NCBI GenBank assembly: GCA_003439945.1 | Contig: QVRM01002491.1 | Span: 496,001-560,000 of the forward strand | Direction of reading: 5' to 3' | Source of the DNA: Dermanyssus gallinae | Taxonomy: Eukaryota; Arthropoda; Arachnida; Mesostigmata; Dermanyssidae | DNA length: 64,000 nucleotides | Shown: one piece after another, positions 48,127-57,720 of the stretch | Position numbering within the stretch: position 1 is the first letter of the stretch | How the letters are laid out: each line of letters opens with the position of its first letter | Translations under genes and position numbers: made by a program | Notes under the pieces: model-generated | Databases searched by the model: none | The model's input: only the letters and a program-made list of their open reading frames with translations | Told to the model about the DNA's origin: nothing

Positions 48127-48941
48127 GGTTTCGCCGCTACTGGTCGGCTTCCCGGTACCTCAATAATTTTAAACTCTGCTAATGGCATGTGGCCAAGATT
48201 CTTCATCGACGTGGCTATTACCGGCGCGTGTTGATGTAGCAGTGACCTTAACTTAGCCTCAACAGGGGCCGGGGTGCCCTCTCCAACCTGTAGTTGCAGG
48301 TTCTCCGCGTTTATCGACGCATCCACGCGCATTGCATTCACCGACGCCGATGTCCCCGCTGTGACCTTGCCACTGTCTCTAGGCTCCGCCGTCTCTTCTC
48401 CTGGTACCACTTGGTAAGTGATATCTTCCACGTCAACCAAACGCCCTCGTTTGACCACAGCGCCTTTCTTTAGCTGACTAATCTCATCCCCGTAGTTGAC
48501 CACAGGCAACACGGCGTCCACTCCGTCGCTTACATCCAACAGTATTCCACTACGACCATTATGGCCTTCGACCATTACCGGGCCATCCACCGCCTCGATC
48601 GGCCGTACACGAACCAAGCAGACGCTTCGCGGAAGAAGCTCAGTGCTTTCCTTGGCGACGAGTTCGACCTTTGGCTCTACCGAGCCTGGTAGTAACTTCA
48701 CTAGCTCCGGGTACGCCGCTGAACTGAGAATAATAGCATTACCCTCTCGGTAAACTGTAACCAGCTCTCGGCGGTCGAGCAGGTTCTTGCCCAATAAGAT
48801 TGACTCCCCGAGCATCGCACCATCCTCCAGCACGGTAAGTGCCACTTCTTCATGCACCATGCCGTCGGCCGCTACCGAGACCATGCACTCGCCGACCGGC
48901 GTACAAAAGCCACCACCAATAAATACCCTGGACGCGACCAA
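47856..48941 (-). pseudogene. Gypsy-type pol fragment: protease end to RT N-terminus
   Basis: The frame starts in the second half of the aspartic protease (VFIGGGFCTPVGECMVSV; ESILLGKNLL, matching the I-L-G-x-[DN]-L-L block). It passes through a spacer and reaches MPLAEFKIIEVPGSRPVAAK followed by PYRL, the conserved entry to Gypsy reverse transcriptases. RT homology ends there. The rest of the 361-codon frame is out-of-frame readthrough of the integrase tail. The RT active site, RNase H and integrase core are absent. It overlaps the gag-protease frame by about 90 bp in another frame, so the protease itself is split. Confidence 0.8.
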
Positions 48942-50169
48942 CGGTCGTCGGTCGTATTTTCAGACCCATCTGCAGGGCTGCCTTACGAGACACACACGTT
49001 ATATCAGACTGGGTGTCTACTTTGGCTTGCCATTTCTTGCCGTCCACTACTACGAGCTTGACTCCGCTCTCGTCAGCCACACGAGATTCAATTGCGCTGC
49101 TGGTTGACCTGTACGTTACCTGTCGCACGCTCTGGACCTTGCAATCACGACTTATGTGTCCTGCGTTCCCGCATTTGAAGCACGTAGGGAGCCGTGTGCG
49201 ATCGCTTCTGTTTTCGGCGCTATTGCTGCCACCGTCCCGGTCCCAATGACGTGGCTGATGCTCCGCGGCCGTATGCCTCCACGCATAGCTTAATGCGTTC
49301 TGCTGCTGGCCGTCCCTGGATTCTCTAGAACTTGGCTTTACCCAGTTCTCAGCTCTATGGCCAACATTCTGGCCCCGACTGTATCTCGACTGATCTGTCA
49401 TAGAGCCGCTCTTGGTCGCACCGCCACTGGCTTGCCGCCAACGCTCCTGCAGATCAATCGCGTCTTGGATATCGTGGATCAGCGAGGATATATCATCATG
49501 TTGCTGGCGCGCCACATCTTGAATCAAAAATCCAAACTCCGGACGCAACCCGGTAAGCACACGCGATTTGATTTCTTGCGTAGATAACGGTAGCTGCAAC
49601 GCTAAAGCTTCAAGCCGCCGGGCGTAACTACCGATAGATTCACCCGTCTGCTGCCGACACGCACAAATTTCGTCTAGGAGGACACTTTTGTCTGCCTTTC
49701 GGTCAAAGGCAGCCATGAACATCGTCCGCCACTCATCGAAGTCGCGACACCTGTGTCCGTGGGTTGTGTGCCATGTTCGGGCTTCTCCGCACATTTTAAC
49801 GAACAGCACGCGACTTGTTTCCGCCCAGGACCACTCTCCAATCTTCTTCGCTAGCTCAAACATTCGGATCCACTCTCTGGCCGGCAAGCCTCTTTCTCCA
49901 TAATACGAGTCTACTTGACTGCAAACATCAACAAATGCTTCAGATCGCACAGCCACCACTTGTGTCGCCGCCGGTGCCATAGTTGCTGTTGGTTGTTCTG
50001 TCCTCGGTACTTCTGTTTTCAGCACTTTCTCCATTACGAATGTTTGAAATTCTTCTTGCTGTTTCCGAAATTCTTCTAGCTTTTTATGGTTATCTGCAGC
50101 CATATTCTGCATCATTTTTGCTAGCGCACCAACAGTATCTTCGAGTGACTTGTTGTCCGTCTCCTCCAT
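48850..50169 (-). CDS. Gag-protease polyprotein of the Gypsy-type element
   Basis: Structural capsid/nucleocapsid protein of the retrotransposon. The ATG at 50169 (MEETDNKSLEDTVGALAKMM) is preferred over one 45 bp upstream. An N-terminal coiled-coil-like segment (HKKLEEFRKQQEEFQ) is followed by a retrotransposon gag domain (about residues 85-250; W-x-x-TSRVLFVKMCGEA, and RRLEALALQLPLSTQ). A CCHC zinc knuckle follows, CFKCGNAGHISRDC (C-x2-C-x4-H-x4-C). Then the start of an aspartic protease, KVDTQSDITCVS, where the expected D-T/S-G reads DTQ. The frame leaves the protease at about 48930 by a frameshift and stops at 48850. The gag part appears intact. Confidence 0.85.
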   Translation of the reverse strand: MEETDNKSLEDTVGALAKMMQNMAADNHKKLEEFRKQQEEFQTFVMEKVLKTEVPRTEQPTATMAPAATQVVAVRSEAFVDVCSQVDSYYGERGLPAREWIRMFELAKKIGEWSWAETSRVLFVKMCGEARTWHTTHGHRCRDFDEWRTMFMAAFDRKADKSVLLDEICACRQQTGESIGSYARRLEALALQLPLSTQEIKSRVLTGLRPEFGFLIQDVARQQHDDISSLIHDIQDAIDLQERWRQASGGATKSGSMTDQSRYSRGQNVGHRAENWVKPSSRESRDGQQQNALSYAWRHTAAEHQPRHWDRDGGSNSAENRSDRTRLPTCFKCGNAGHISRDCKVQSVRQVTYRSTSSAIESRVADESGVKLVVVDGKKWQAKVDTQSDITCVSRKAALQMGLKIRPTTVGRVQGIYWWWLLYAGRRVHGLGSGRRHGA

Positions 50170-50329
50170 TTTGTTCTGACTGCGTCTTCGGCTGCCACCA
50201 CCAAGCCACACCAAAAAATCACTGAGTCACTCACTTCGGTCGTTCTGCCGATCCAGGCCTAACTCGAACCTACGCTATCTTAAGCCACCAGCCGCAAGTC
50301 TGTGCGTCCGCACGTTACGACGAACGGAG

Positions 50330-50347
50330 ATCCCACCGCTGCCACCA
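50330..50347 (-). promoter_or_regulatory. Primer-binding site, tRNA-Leu type
   Basis: The minus strand reads TGGTGGCAGCGGTGGGAT, 3 nt inside the right LTR. It is complementary to the 3' end of an animal tRNA-Leu including the CCA (plus-strand ATCCCACCGCTGCCACCA). This fixes the right LTR as the 5' LTR of a minus-strand element. Confidence 0.85.
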
Positions 50348-50350
50348 AAA

Positions 50351-50671
50351 TGTAAGCAGAAAATGTTATTTTCGGCCTACGTAGTAGAGGATCCTACAGA
50401 GTACAACTAAATGGCTTTCAACAACGTAAGGTTTATTAATAAAAATACGAAAACTTCAACTTCGGCCAATCGCCGTTCAAACGGCTACACTGCCGGCAAC
50501 TACGACGCCTCACGTCGTTCACGTACTTCTCTGCGACCCGACCTCTTCGGGTGCCGTCGCCAGAGTGCGGATTGCAACGTGTTCGCTGAACATCGTTCTT
50601 TATCAACAACGACGAGGAGATCAACTAGTAGTAATGCATATATAGCAAATAAATGAATCCCGACTCTCACA
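50351..50671 (+). repeat. LTR (5' side, inverted orientation)
   Basis: TGTAAGCAG...CTCTCACA reads on the plus strand here, opposite to the copy at 47412-47732. In element sense it therefore starts TGTGAGAG, has a TATATATGCA box about 30 nt in and an AATAAA about 80-90 nt before its end. Both orientations contain TATA-like and AATAAA-like motifs, so the original polarity is undecided. Confidence 0.93.
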
Positions 50672-51071
50672 CTAATTAGGGTATTATTGTTAACTGCCGT
50701 TTGAATAATATCGTTTACAGGAAAAGAGAAAGAGAGAGAAAGATCGTAAAATGATTTGTGATAATCTTTGGGAAAACATCCTCTATGCCCAGCATGTTGA
50801 ATATCGGTTGGACTCAGTCATCATATTTTGTGCTTTGGAAGCGGTACATTTTATAGTGTACGTAAAATTGTTTCTGTTTTTTTAATATATATATACACAT
50901 ACTTATTCCTCTTGATTTAAGGAGTAAAAAAAGTGTACACATGTATGCATTGAATGTCCAGTCAATCAATACTATGCTACGAGTTTATTCTATTAGAATA
51001 ACAAAAGACGACAGCAAGAAGCAGAACCTTTACAGAGTACAGGGGAGTCACGGGCGCACCCTAGCGTGTAA

Positions 51072-51413
51072 TCAGGCGGCTCTGTGGCTTGACAAAGTTA
51101 CCATCCCCACTACCACCACCACCACCATAATCTTATACGCCGCACTGGTGGAAACATCCACACTGCTTGTTCGGGAACATAGACGGACGGTTAGATATCG
51201 TGACGGTCCGTCTAATTCCCGCCGACTCTTGCTACTGCTTCCGCTAACGTTATGTGTTAAAGAAGTACTACGTAGCAGTAACAGTTGCAGCAGCAGCAAT
51301 AGCAGTTTGCGATCGATCTTGGTGTCTCGGTGTCTCTGAGCCGGGATGCATCCCGGCTCACTGTCGTGCTGCCCGCTGCTTGGCTCGCTGCTGTTGTTTT
51401 CGACTGCCGCCAT
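51072..51413 (-). CDS. Candidate first coding exon, minus strand
   Basis: Within a 272-codon open frame (51890-51072) the ATG at 51413 has an optimal context (GACAATGG) and begins MAAVENNSSEPSSGQHDSEP. Downstream the frame passes through CTG/CAG- and GTG-repeat DNA giving Leu and Val runs, so it may not be translated to its end at 51072. The surrounding 51070-51900 block is CpG-rich, like the 42.5-43.3 kb patch, and resembles a promoter/first-exon region. No homologous family was recognised. Confidence 0.28.
   Translation of the reverse strand: MAAVENNSSEPSSGQHDSEPGCIPAQRHRDTKIDRKLLLLLLQLLLLRSTSLTHNVSGSSSKSRRELDGPSRYLTVRLCSRTSSVDVSTSAAYKIMVVVVVVGMVTLSSHRAA
51337..51360. repeat. Perfect 24-bp palindrome
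   Basis: Twelve-base arms TGAGCCGGGATG and its reverse complement meet without a spacer, inside the CpG-rich patch. Confidence 0.95.
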
Positions 51414-52010
51414 TGTCTGTCGAGTCGGTTGCTTGATTCGGTAGGCTGTTTCCACATCACGTATACCGTGATTGTAAATGAGAGATGGACCATTAGAGAC
51501 ACGCCACGCAAGCGCGTGCCGTCGACTGCCCAAACTCAGCCGAACGGCCGAGCGGCCGAACGCTAGCCCTGCCCTCAGGTAGCCAGAATACCACAACCAC
51601 AACGACATTAATACTGTGGGGAGCGCCGTATGTGGCCCTGCCACCCCGCCCCCTCCCGCCGAGAGAACGCGTTTCGTTGTCTGTGTATTTCTGCCGTTAG
51701 CATGTCTGTGTGGCGACCGATGTGCGTGCCGATACGAGTGAGAAGCAACGTGAGGCTGCGTACCGTAACGCATTCGGCAGCAGAATCCTTGATGATGGTT
51801 CATGTCTAAGAGAGCTTTACGAGTGCCTGCGCTATCTGTTTGCTGGTTACAGGGCTCGGGCCTTCCCCCGTCCGTCAGGGGGATGCGCAAGGTGGGCTAT
51901 TTTGGTCGTAAACTTCGTTCTAAACTCTTCATAGTAAAGTAGAGACTCTCCACTACACGCTGGACAAATTGAGTGGAAGGTTTTTCGTTACTTAGTTGGG
52001 CCAACCAAAC

Positions 52011-52012
<2 letters not shown>

Positions 52013-52041
<29 letters not shown>
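52013..52041. repeat. (AT)n microsatellite
   Basis: About 14 AT units. Confidence 0.93.
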
Positions 52042-52655
52042 GCTGGATACGAACCTTTGTGGATGTTATCTATTTACATCTACATCCACGAAGATTGGTG
52101 TCGAGCTCATCGATAAGACAGTACGATAAAACAAAAATAAGAGCTTTTGAGTAAACGCGATGATTGTTACTACAAATTGTTGCTACAAATTATTGACGTA
52201 TACAGTAACACACATACATTAAAAATCAATGCGCAAACATTGATGCACCTACATTCTCACCTAGATTCTGACGAAATAAATTTGTATGGCAGCATCAGGT
52301 TCGGGGTATGGAGGCCATTCTAGCAAGCAGAGGCAAATTAAGTTTCGCTCATTGTAATTGCGTGCGTGTAGAGGCTGATCTACCTTCAATATAAGACACG
52401 GTTTTGACACAGTATGTCGCAGAACGACACACGTTGAAAAGAAATTCTGGTAGCTAGAGTTACGTTCGAGTATGTATATATTTATATATGTGCAATCGAG
52501 TCGCGCTCGGGTACGTCGTACAACTAAAAACTAGCTCGTATGTTTAGTGAAAAAAATACAACAACGCATTTTGCACCAATTCTGTAAAGCAAGTTAATAG
52601 AATAAATTGAATTTATTTGGCCCGCAAGCAATGCAAGGGACTATGAATAAGAAAC

Positions 52656-52677
52656 TATAAAACTGCATACATCTTGT
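52656..52677 (+). repeat. Target-site duplication, left copy
   Basis: A 22-bp sequence (starts TATAAAACTGCATACAT) that recurs at 54076-54097 with one mismatch, directly bracketing the LINE. Confidence 0.85.
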
Positions 52678-54075
52678 CCTGCCTGAACATGTGATTTCGG
52701 CCGCCACTGGACTGCAGCAGGGGGACCCCTTAGCACCACCCCTGTTTTGTCTGGGTATCAAGGATCTGGTGGATTCCTTCAGGAGCCCGCTGAACCTCTG
52801 GTATCTTGACGATGGTTTATTAGGAGGAAACGTTTGCACAGTAGCCGAAGATATTCAACGGGTCCTGGATTTCAGTGTTACATCCGGGCTGGAGTTAAAT
52901 CCAGCCAAATGCAAGATATGCCTCTTTGGCCCTACCCTTGAGGCCCTCGAAATACAGTCACTCCAAAACCTCCTGCCTGGATGCAAGCTAACCGTCAAGG
53001 ACGATCTAGAGCTACTGGGTGTACCAATTTTACTGACCCTGGCCGGGCCTGCTATAGTCTTGTCGATGCTAAGCGCGGAAAACAGGGCAACCCCTTTTTA
53101 GATTCAGCGGGAGTCGACCAGTTTATAAACCGCTTAGCCTACCTTCAACAGAACCTTGAGGCGCGCTGTGGGGGTAGGCCTGAAAACGTACTGTCCCAGC
53201 GTGACTGGAGTTCCCCTCTGCACGACGAGGTACAACGACGTCTCTTAACCGAAGCTACCGACGACACAGCCAGAGCTCGCTTAAACGCCGTATCAGCCAA
53301 GGATTCAGGGGCCTGGTTACACGCGCTTCCCAATGCCCCCATAGGTACTCTTCTTGATGACGAGTCGATTCGCATAGCAGTAGGCTTACGACTAGGGGCT
53401 GACATAGTTAGCCCTCATCGGTGCCAGTGTGGTCACCCCGTCGATAAACTAGGACATCACGGACTATCGTGCATTATTAGTGCAGGACGACGCTCGAGAC
53501 ATGCCGCTATTAATGAGACCTTTAGCAGAGCCCTTAGGTCGTGCGGTCGCCCGTGCATTCTTGAACCCCCAGGCCTCTGCGCGGAGGACGGCAAACGTCC
53601 AGATGGTATGACACTCGCACCATTCGAGCGAGGCAAAATGCTAGTTTGGGATGCAACCGTTACCGACTTCTTAGCTCCTTCTATGGTCGGTGGCGGCGCA
53701 TCCGAAGCTGGTTATGCAGTTCACCTTGCGGAGACTAACAAGTTGAGAAAATACTCATCAATCGGCTATCTTCATGAATTTTGCCCTCTCGCGTTTGAAA
53801 CCCTGGGTGCCCCTGGCGTTCGGACCAAGCAGCTGATCCGCAAAGTTGGGAGCTTGTTAAACCTGTCATCCGGTTATAACAGGCCATCGTCCTTTTTTAA
53901 ACAACGCCTGGATCTTGACATACAACGTGAAAACGCTGCCTCCGTTCGGGGCACACTCCTGAAGTGGTCTCGCCCTGGCCTGATCGAAACGGACACGTGA
54001 CAGTCACAATGCGCATTGGCTTAGCTAGTTGATCTGTGTAACATATACCTAATGTATTATACGGAAAATAAACTT
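52678..54075 (+). mobile_element. 5'-truncated LINE with restriction-like endonuclease
   Basis: A non-LTR retrotransposon copy beginning inside the RT. In frame one it reads TGLQQGDPLAPPLFCLGIKD (RT motif 4) and NLWYLDDGLLGG (the catalytic box as YLDD, codons 52802-52813). After one frameshift near 53030 a long frame runs to TGA at 53998-54000. It contains a CCHC-like knuckle, CQCGHPVDKLGHHGLSC (about 53422-53471), and then EDGKRPDGMTLAPFERGKML and VWDATVTD (53593-53667), matching the R-PD...D/E restriction-like nuclease of R2/NeSL/HERO-type LINEs, which nicks the target DNA. The 3' UTR is about 75 bp. The 22-bp target duplication and the single frameshift suggest a fairly recent insertion. 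Confidence 0.88.
52981..54000 (+). pseudogene. LINE pol C-terminal frame: knuckle and RLE nuclease
   Basis: This 339-codon frame holds everything after the RT fingers/palm of the truncated LINE; the correct reading starts near 53030, where it replaces the RT frame (52691-53101). Order: NRLAYLQQNLEARC, an Arg/Asp-rich linker, SIRIAVGLRLGADI, the CCHC knuckle, the INETFSRALRS helix, the RPD and WDATVTD nuclease residues, HLAETNKLRKYSSIGY (probable Lys of the nuclease), and a basic C-terminus (ENAASVRGTLLKWSRP). No stop is present within it. It cannot be expressed as a full protein because the N-terminal half is missing. Confidence 0.85.
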
Positions 54076-54097
54076 TATAAAACTGCATACATGTTGT
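54076..54097 (+). repeat. Target-site duplication, right copy
   Basis: Matches 52656-52677 at 21 of 22 positions. Confidence 0.85.
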
Positions 54098-56765
54098 ATC
54101 GTTTGAAGGTGAGCGCGAAGCTTATCACTACTTAAATACATTACATGAACTGATCATTGCTAGGATGGAAGGTTATATTACACAAAATATGCTTACACAG
54201 TGACTAATGCAAATCGGTAAATGTATTTGATGCTTTGATATTAGTAGGCACTGCTTTTTAAACCAGTATATGCTGAGGCAGGAGTGTTTGCGCTCGACAT
54301 TCAGTGCGCTGAGCATGCTGACACAGATCCTGTGTGAGGATGATTCCAAAAGGGTGACAGAGGATGTAGCTTTCAGAGCATGGATCTATCCCGAGGATTA
54401 GAATATTGTACATAAAGCAATCCACGTACATTCAGAACTGGTTTGAATGAAACAGTTCTGCGAAGCCATACCAGTCATTGGTCTATTGCGCTTCGGTTCT
54501 ACGAAAGTAAGGGATTTGAATAATTTGAATAGCGTCAAAATCAGAAAGATGGGCTGCGAGTGCACTGCCATAGTACAGAAAGCGCATTGCAGAAAGCAAC
54601 GCAATTGTAGCGGCGTGGTCTATGAGACTAGTGCGCTAGGCATGACTTTCGTCTACTGAGGTGTCGCTTATTCAATCCCTGTTGCTGATAGAAATTTAAC
54701 CGATACTCATTGAAAATCAATGATAAAACCATACTGCTGAGAGCCAGTGACCTTGCTACAGCCACGAAGACAGTGGGGAAAGCCCACATAGCTCAACATG
54801 TTCGATCCCGGTGCATTGGACACATATATTTTTGCCTTGCCCAGCAATTGCAAGCGTTGTAATAATGCGTAAGGTAATAAGGTATGCAGTTTTTTTGTTG
54901 CGTCACCCGTAATACCCAGTAGCATTCTATTTCACTGACTTACATATATAGCCTCATACTCCTAGAGTAGGTTTTATTTATCTGTAGAATACTACATCAC
55001 AATAGATTGAATCCGGAAACAACGAGATCATATCTTTGTAGTGTTCTATCACCAAGACAACAACGGCTGGAAATTTTCCCTGAGTAAGAAATCCAGCCGA
55101 ATTGTTTTACTAAGAAGGCTATGAAGGGGCAGCAAAACGTGCACATTCACTTACCCCAAACTCTCGACAATGGTTGTGGGCAAATACGAACAAAACACAC
55201 GTCATTGAATCGTTGAGTAAGACAACAGTGTTACAGATATAGGTGGGCATCGTAGTCGCATATATAGACACACTGATCCTAACATGCATGCTGAAGATTC
55301 CCGCTCGATTTCCTGTCACAAAGACCTCGTCCCTTGTTAGCAGCTGGCAGGTGGCGGCGTCATACGAGTTATTGAAGTTGCTATGCAAATCTTACTCCAC
55401 TGAATGAAGCAAGATCGCAAGCAAACTCCACTTCATTCTAAATCGTTCACCCTGTTTGTTTAGTTCATATTTTCATTTTAATAGCTATTACTCGTAGTTC
55501 CTTTTTGTCGTTAGTGCAGGAGGGTATGAGATACGCGTTGCACTAGATGCTGAAGTGCAGTGTCAGCAAATTTAATTGAATATAAACGTGTGGTAAGCCC
55601 CATGACAAATATAAACGCTGTGCTACACTCAAACGCCGTAATATATGTATGTATGTATATATATATATAATGCAACTTCCAATAAAATATAATATGTCGG
55701 TAACTCTTTGGTTTTTACAAGCTGTATCCGTTATATTAGACGTGTTATTACACGTCCGGGACACTTATTCCTCAAAAGTTTACTGCCTCACCGATTGTAT
55801 GGCTCGTGGCACTATCATGTTGGCCCTAGGTTCCGTCCAATTCGGCCAGAAACGATCGAGAATTATGCTGTATAACGTTCGCCATCTACCATGGAGTAAA
55901 ACATGTCGTCCAATGATTACTGGAATAGTTTGAGTGAAGAAGCAAAAGCTGACCGCCGATTACAATTAAGTTAGTTAATTAGTCAGGACGATACTCCTTT
56001 TGTGGGACACACTTCGTATGTGCAGTTGTTCATTACATTTATTTATAAGATCGCATTAGTTATGCTCTAACATATGCACAGCATTGCCCACTTGTCTCAT
56101 ATCAGTTCAAAATCTACCAGTTCTGCGAGCGATCTTTTTGCATGAGTCGATTCTTCCCTCCTTCAATCTATTGGCCTTTCTGTCATCTCGTTTTTGCATC
56201 GCGCCACGCGTTAGCCTCGCCCGTGCTGGTGGACGCTTCTCTTCTGTTTGAAACGTTCGTTCGCCCTTTCTGGTCTCTTCTTTTTTCACCTCACTGTTGA
56301 CGGCACATTTTTTGTCCTCATCAGCAGAAGGTGCAGCACCTTTGTCCGTTGCGACTACAGATATCATCAGCTCTGCAGGGATGACATCAGCTGCACCAGA
56401 TGTCTTATTTGAGCAGACAGCAAACGCATAGCTACATATAGATAATGATACCTCCTTCCTTCAAGTAATAGCCTGTAATTTGCAATTTGGGATATAAAGC
56501 GACGCATGAGGTCTCTGTTTATAGGTGCTCTCTTTACCGTCTGCGCTGAACTACAACTCTCTTGTATACGACGAGCACTAAGTATTCATACATTGTTCAT
56601 TCACATTTGAAACCTGATTAGTGAAGATGATGTTACCCATACCCACTCTGCAATCGTTTTTTTACCGAACTTGCTGTGTAGAACTTCAGGTTTTTCGAAT
56701 CTTTTTTCGTTCAGTTTTCTTCATCTTGTAGATATATTAGTATGTATGGTACTTTTATTTATATA
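54098..56765. other. No recognised gene
   Basis: Contains the unidentified repeat at 54723-54825 and short frames without recognisable motifs. The minus-strand frame at 56107-56367 is Lys/Glu/Arg-rich (EVKKEETRKGERTF), but nothing supports it as a gene. Confidence 0.35.
54723..54825. repeat. Second unidentified dispersed repeat, other copy
   Basis: Counterpart of 38378-38470, same orientation, patchy similarity. Confidence 0.4.
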
Positions 56766-57300
56766 CCTTTGCTATGTTAGCACTTTGGAGTGGACAATTG
56801 TCTCCGCGCGAACGTACGGGTTCTCTAACCCAGTTCCCCCCAGGGTTAACCCAGTTCAACAATGTGCCCCGAACAGACGCTGCATTTCCATATTAAATGT
56901 CGAGCGACAGTCTCTAGCGCAAGAATTCGGATGCTCTTGAGTCTCCTGTCGCGAGATTAAGGCTTCCACCTACGCGCTGAATCAGCTTGAGCTTAAGGGG
57001 GGCTGCAGCTCCCATAGTCTCGATCGCCAACAGACAAAATTCGTGCGGATAATCAGCACTGGAGTATTTTCTACATTTGTTAGCCTCAGCTAACCTGGAA
57101 GCATGACCTGCTCGGTCCGCACCTGCACCGACCATCAAAGGGGCTAATGAGTCGGCTACAGTTGCGTCCTGAACAAGCATGCGGCCACGCTCAAAGGGCG
57201 TCAAAGTCAGGCCGGCAGGTATTTTGCCATCATCCCTCGATAGAACCGCAGGCTCTAGAACACACGGAAAGCGGGCAAATTGCGCGACTTAAGTTGTCAT
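56766..57300 (-). pseudogene. Relic of endonuclease-LINE (C-terminus and 3' UTR)
   Basis: Minus-strand frame 57204-56914 reads TPFERGRMLVQDATVADSLA, then AGHASRLAEANKCRKYSS and LKLIQRVGGSLNLATGDS. It is collinear with the 52678-54075 copy, with W-D changed to Q-D. After in-frame stops it continues GNAASVRGTLLN and a 3' UTR shared with the 24305 and 22403 copies, ending GTGCTAACATAGCAAAGG and an AT-rich tail. The region around 57260, encoding the RPD motif, is frameshifted. Confidence 0.85.
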
Positions 57301-57628
57301 TTAAAGCGGAGTAACGTGCTCGTCGGCTCAACGCGCATGACAGGCCGTGATGGGCCGCGTCGACAAAAAAAATCACCACAACGACATTGGTGGGGCACGA
57401 CTATGTCAACACAGCTGCCCTGCGCTTATACGCGTTGTTTCGTCGTCCAGCGGAGTCCCATTTTTTTTGTAGAAGACTAACTGGAAAGTGCGGTTGCACA
57501 CACGGACACCACAGCAGGAAGGTCTCTGCAAGTGTGGGCCGGTACTGTGGGGGGGCTCCAGCCCACTGAAAACCAGTCATGTCCCCGTCCCCCAACTGAC
57601 TGGGAACTACTTAAGCGTGCATCAAACA

Positions 57629-57710
57629 GTCAGAGTGGCCGAGCGGTTAAGGCGACAGACTAGAAATCTGTTGGGGTCTCCCCGCACAGATTCGAGTCCT
57701 GTCGACTACA
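57629..57710 (+). pseudogene. tRNA-Ser(AGA) with degenerate acceptor stem
   Basis: Clear class II tRNA-Ser features: GTGGCCGAGCGGTTAAGGC (A-box/D-arm), a 5-bp anticodon stem with loop CTAGAAA (anticodon AGA), a long variable arm (GGGGTCTCCCC) and a B-box region (ATTCGAGTCC). The 5' acceptor strand GTCAGAG pairs with the 3' strand CGACTAC at only three of seven positions, and the last T-stem pair is A-C, where the usual acceptor would be GTAGTCG. No T-run terminator follows before the tRNA-Gln. I call it a pseudogene; co-transcription with the downstream tRNA is possible. Confidence 0.7.
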
Positions 57711-57720
57711 AAATCTGTGT

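Larger units (their letters stand above)
47412..50671 (-). mobile_element. Ty3/Gypsy-type element, pol-deleted, with inverted LTRs
   Basis: A 3.26-kb LTR retrotransposon copy on the minus strand: LTR, primer-binding site, gag with zinc knuckle, protease, RT N-terminal edge, integrase tail, LTR. Most of RT, RNase H and the integrase core are missing, so it cannot retrotranspose on its own. The two 321-bp terminal repeats match at 320 of 321 positions, implying a recent insertion, but they are inverted relative to each other rather than direct. No convincing 4-5 bp target duplication is seen (ATTAA on the left, CTAAT on the right). No envelope gene is present. An assembly error or recombination between opposite copies would both give this structure. 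Confidence 0.9.

Noticed and set aside
47412..50671. DIRS-type element (which has inverted terminal repeats and a tyrosine recombinase)
   Set aside because: The element encodes a zinc-knuckle gag, an aspartic protease and an integrase-like tail, and has a tRNA primer-binding site; no recombinase is present.
57401..57595. Frame upstream of the tRNAs (GAPPQYRPTLAETFLL on the minus strand)
   Set aside because: Looked briefly transposon-like but no catalytic motif or second segment was found.
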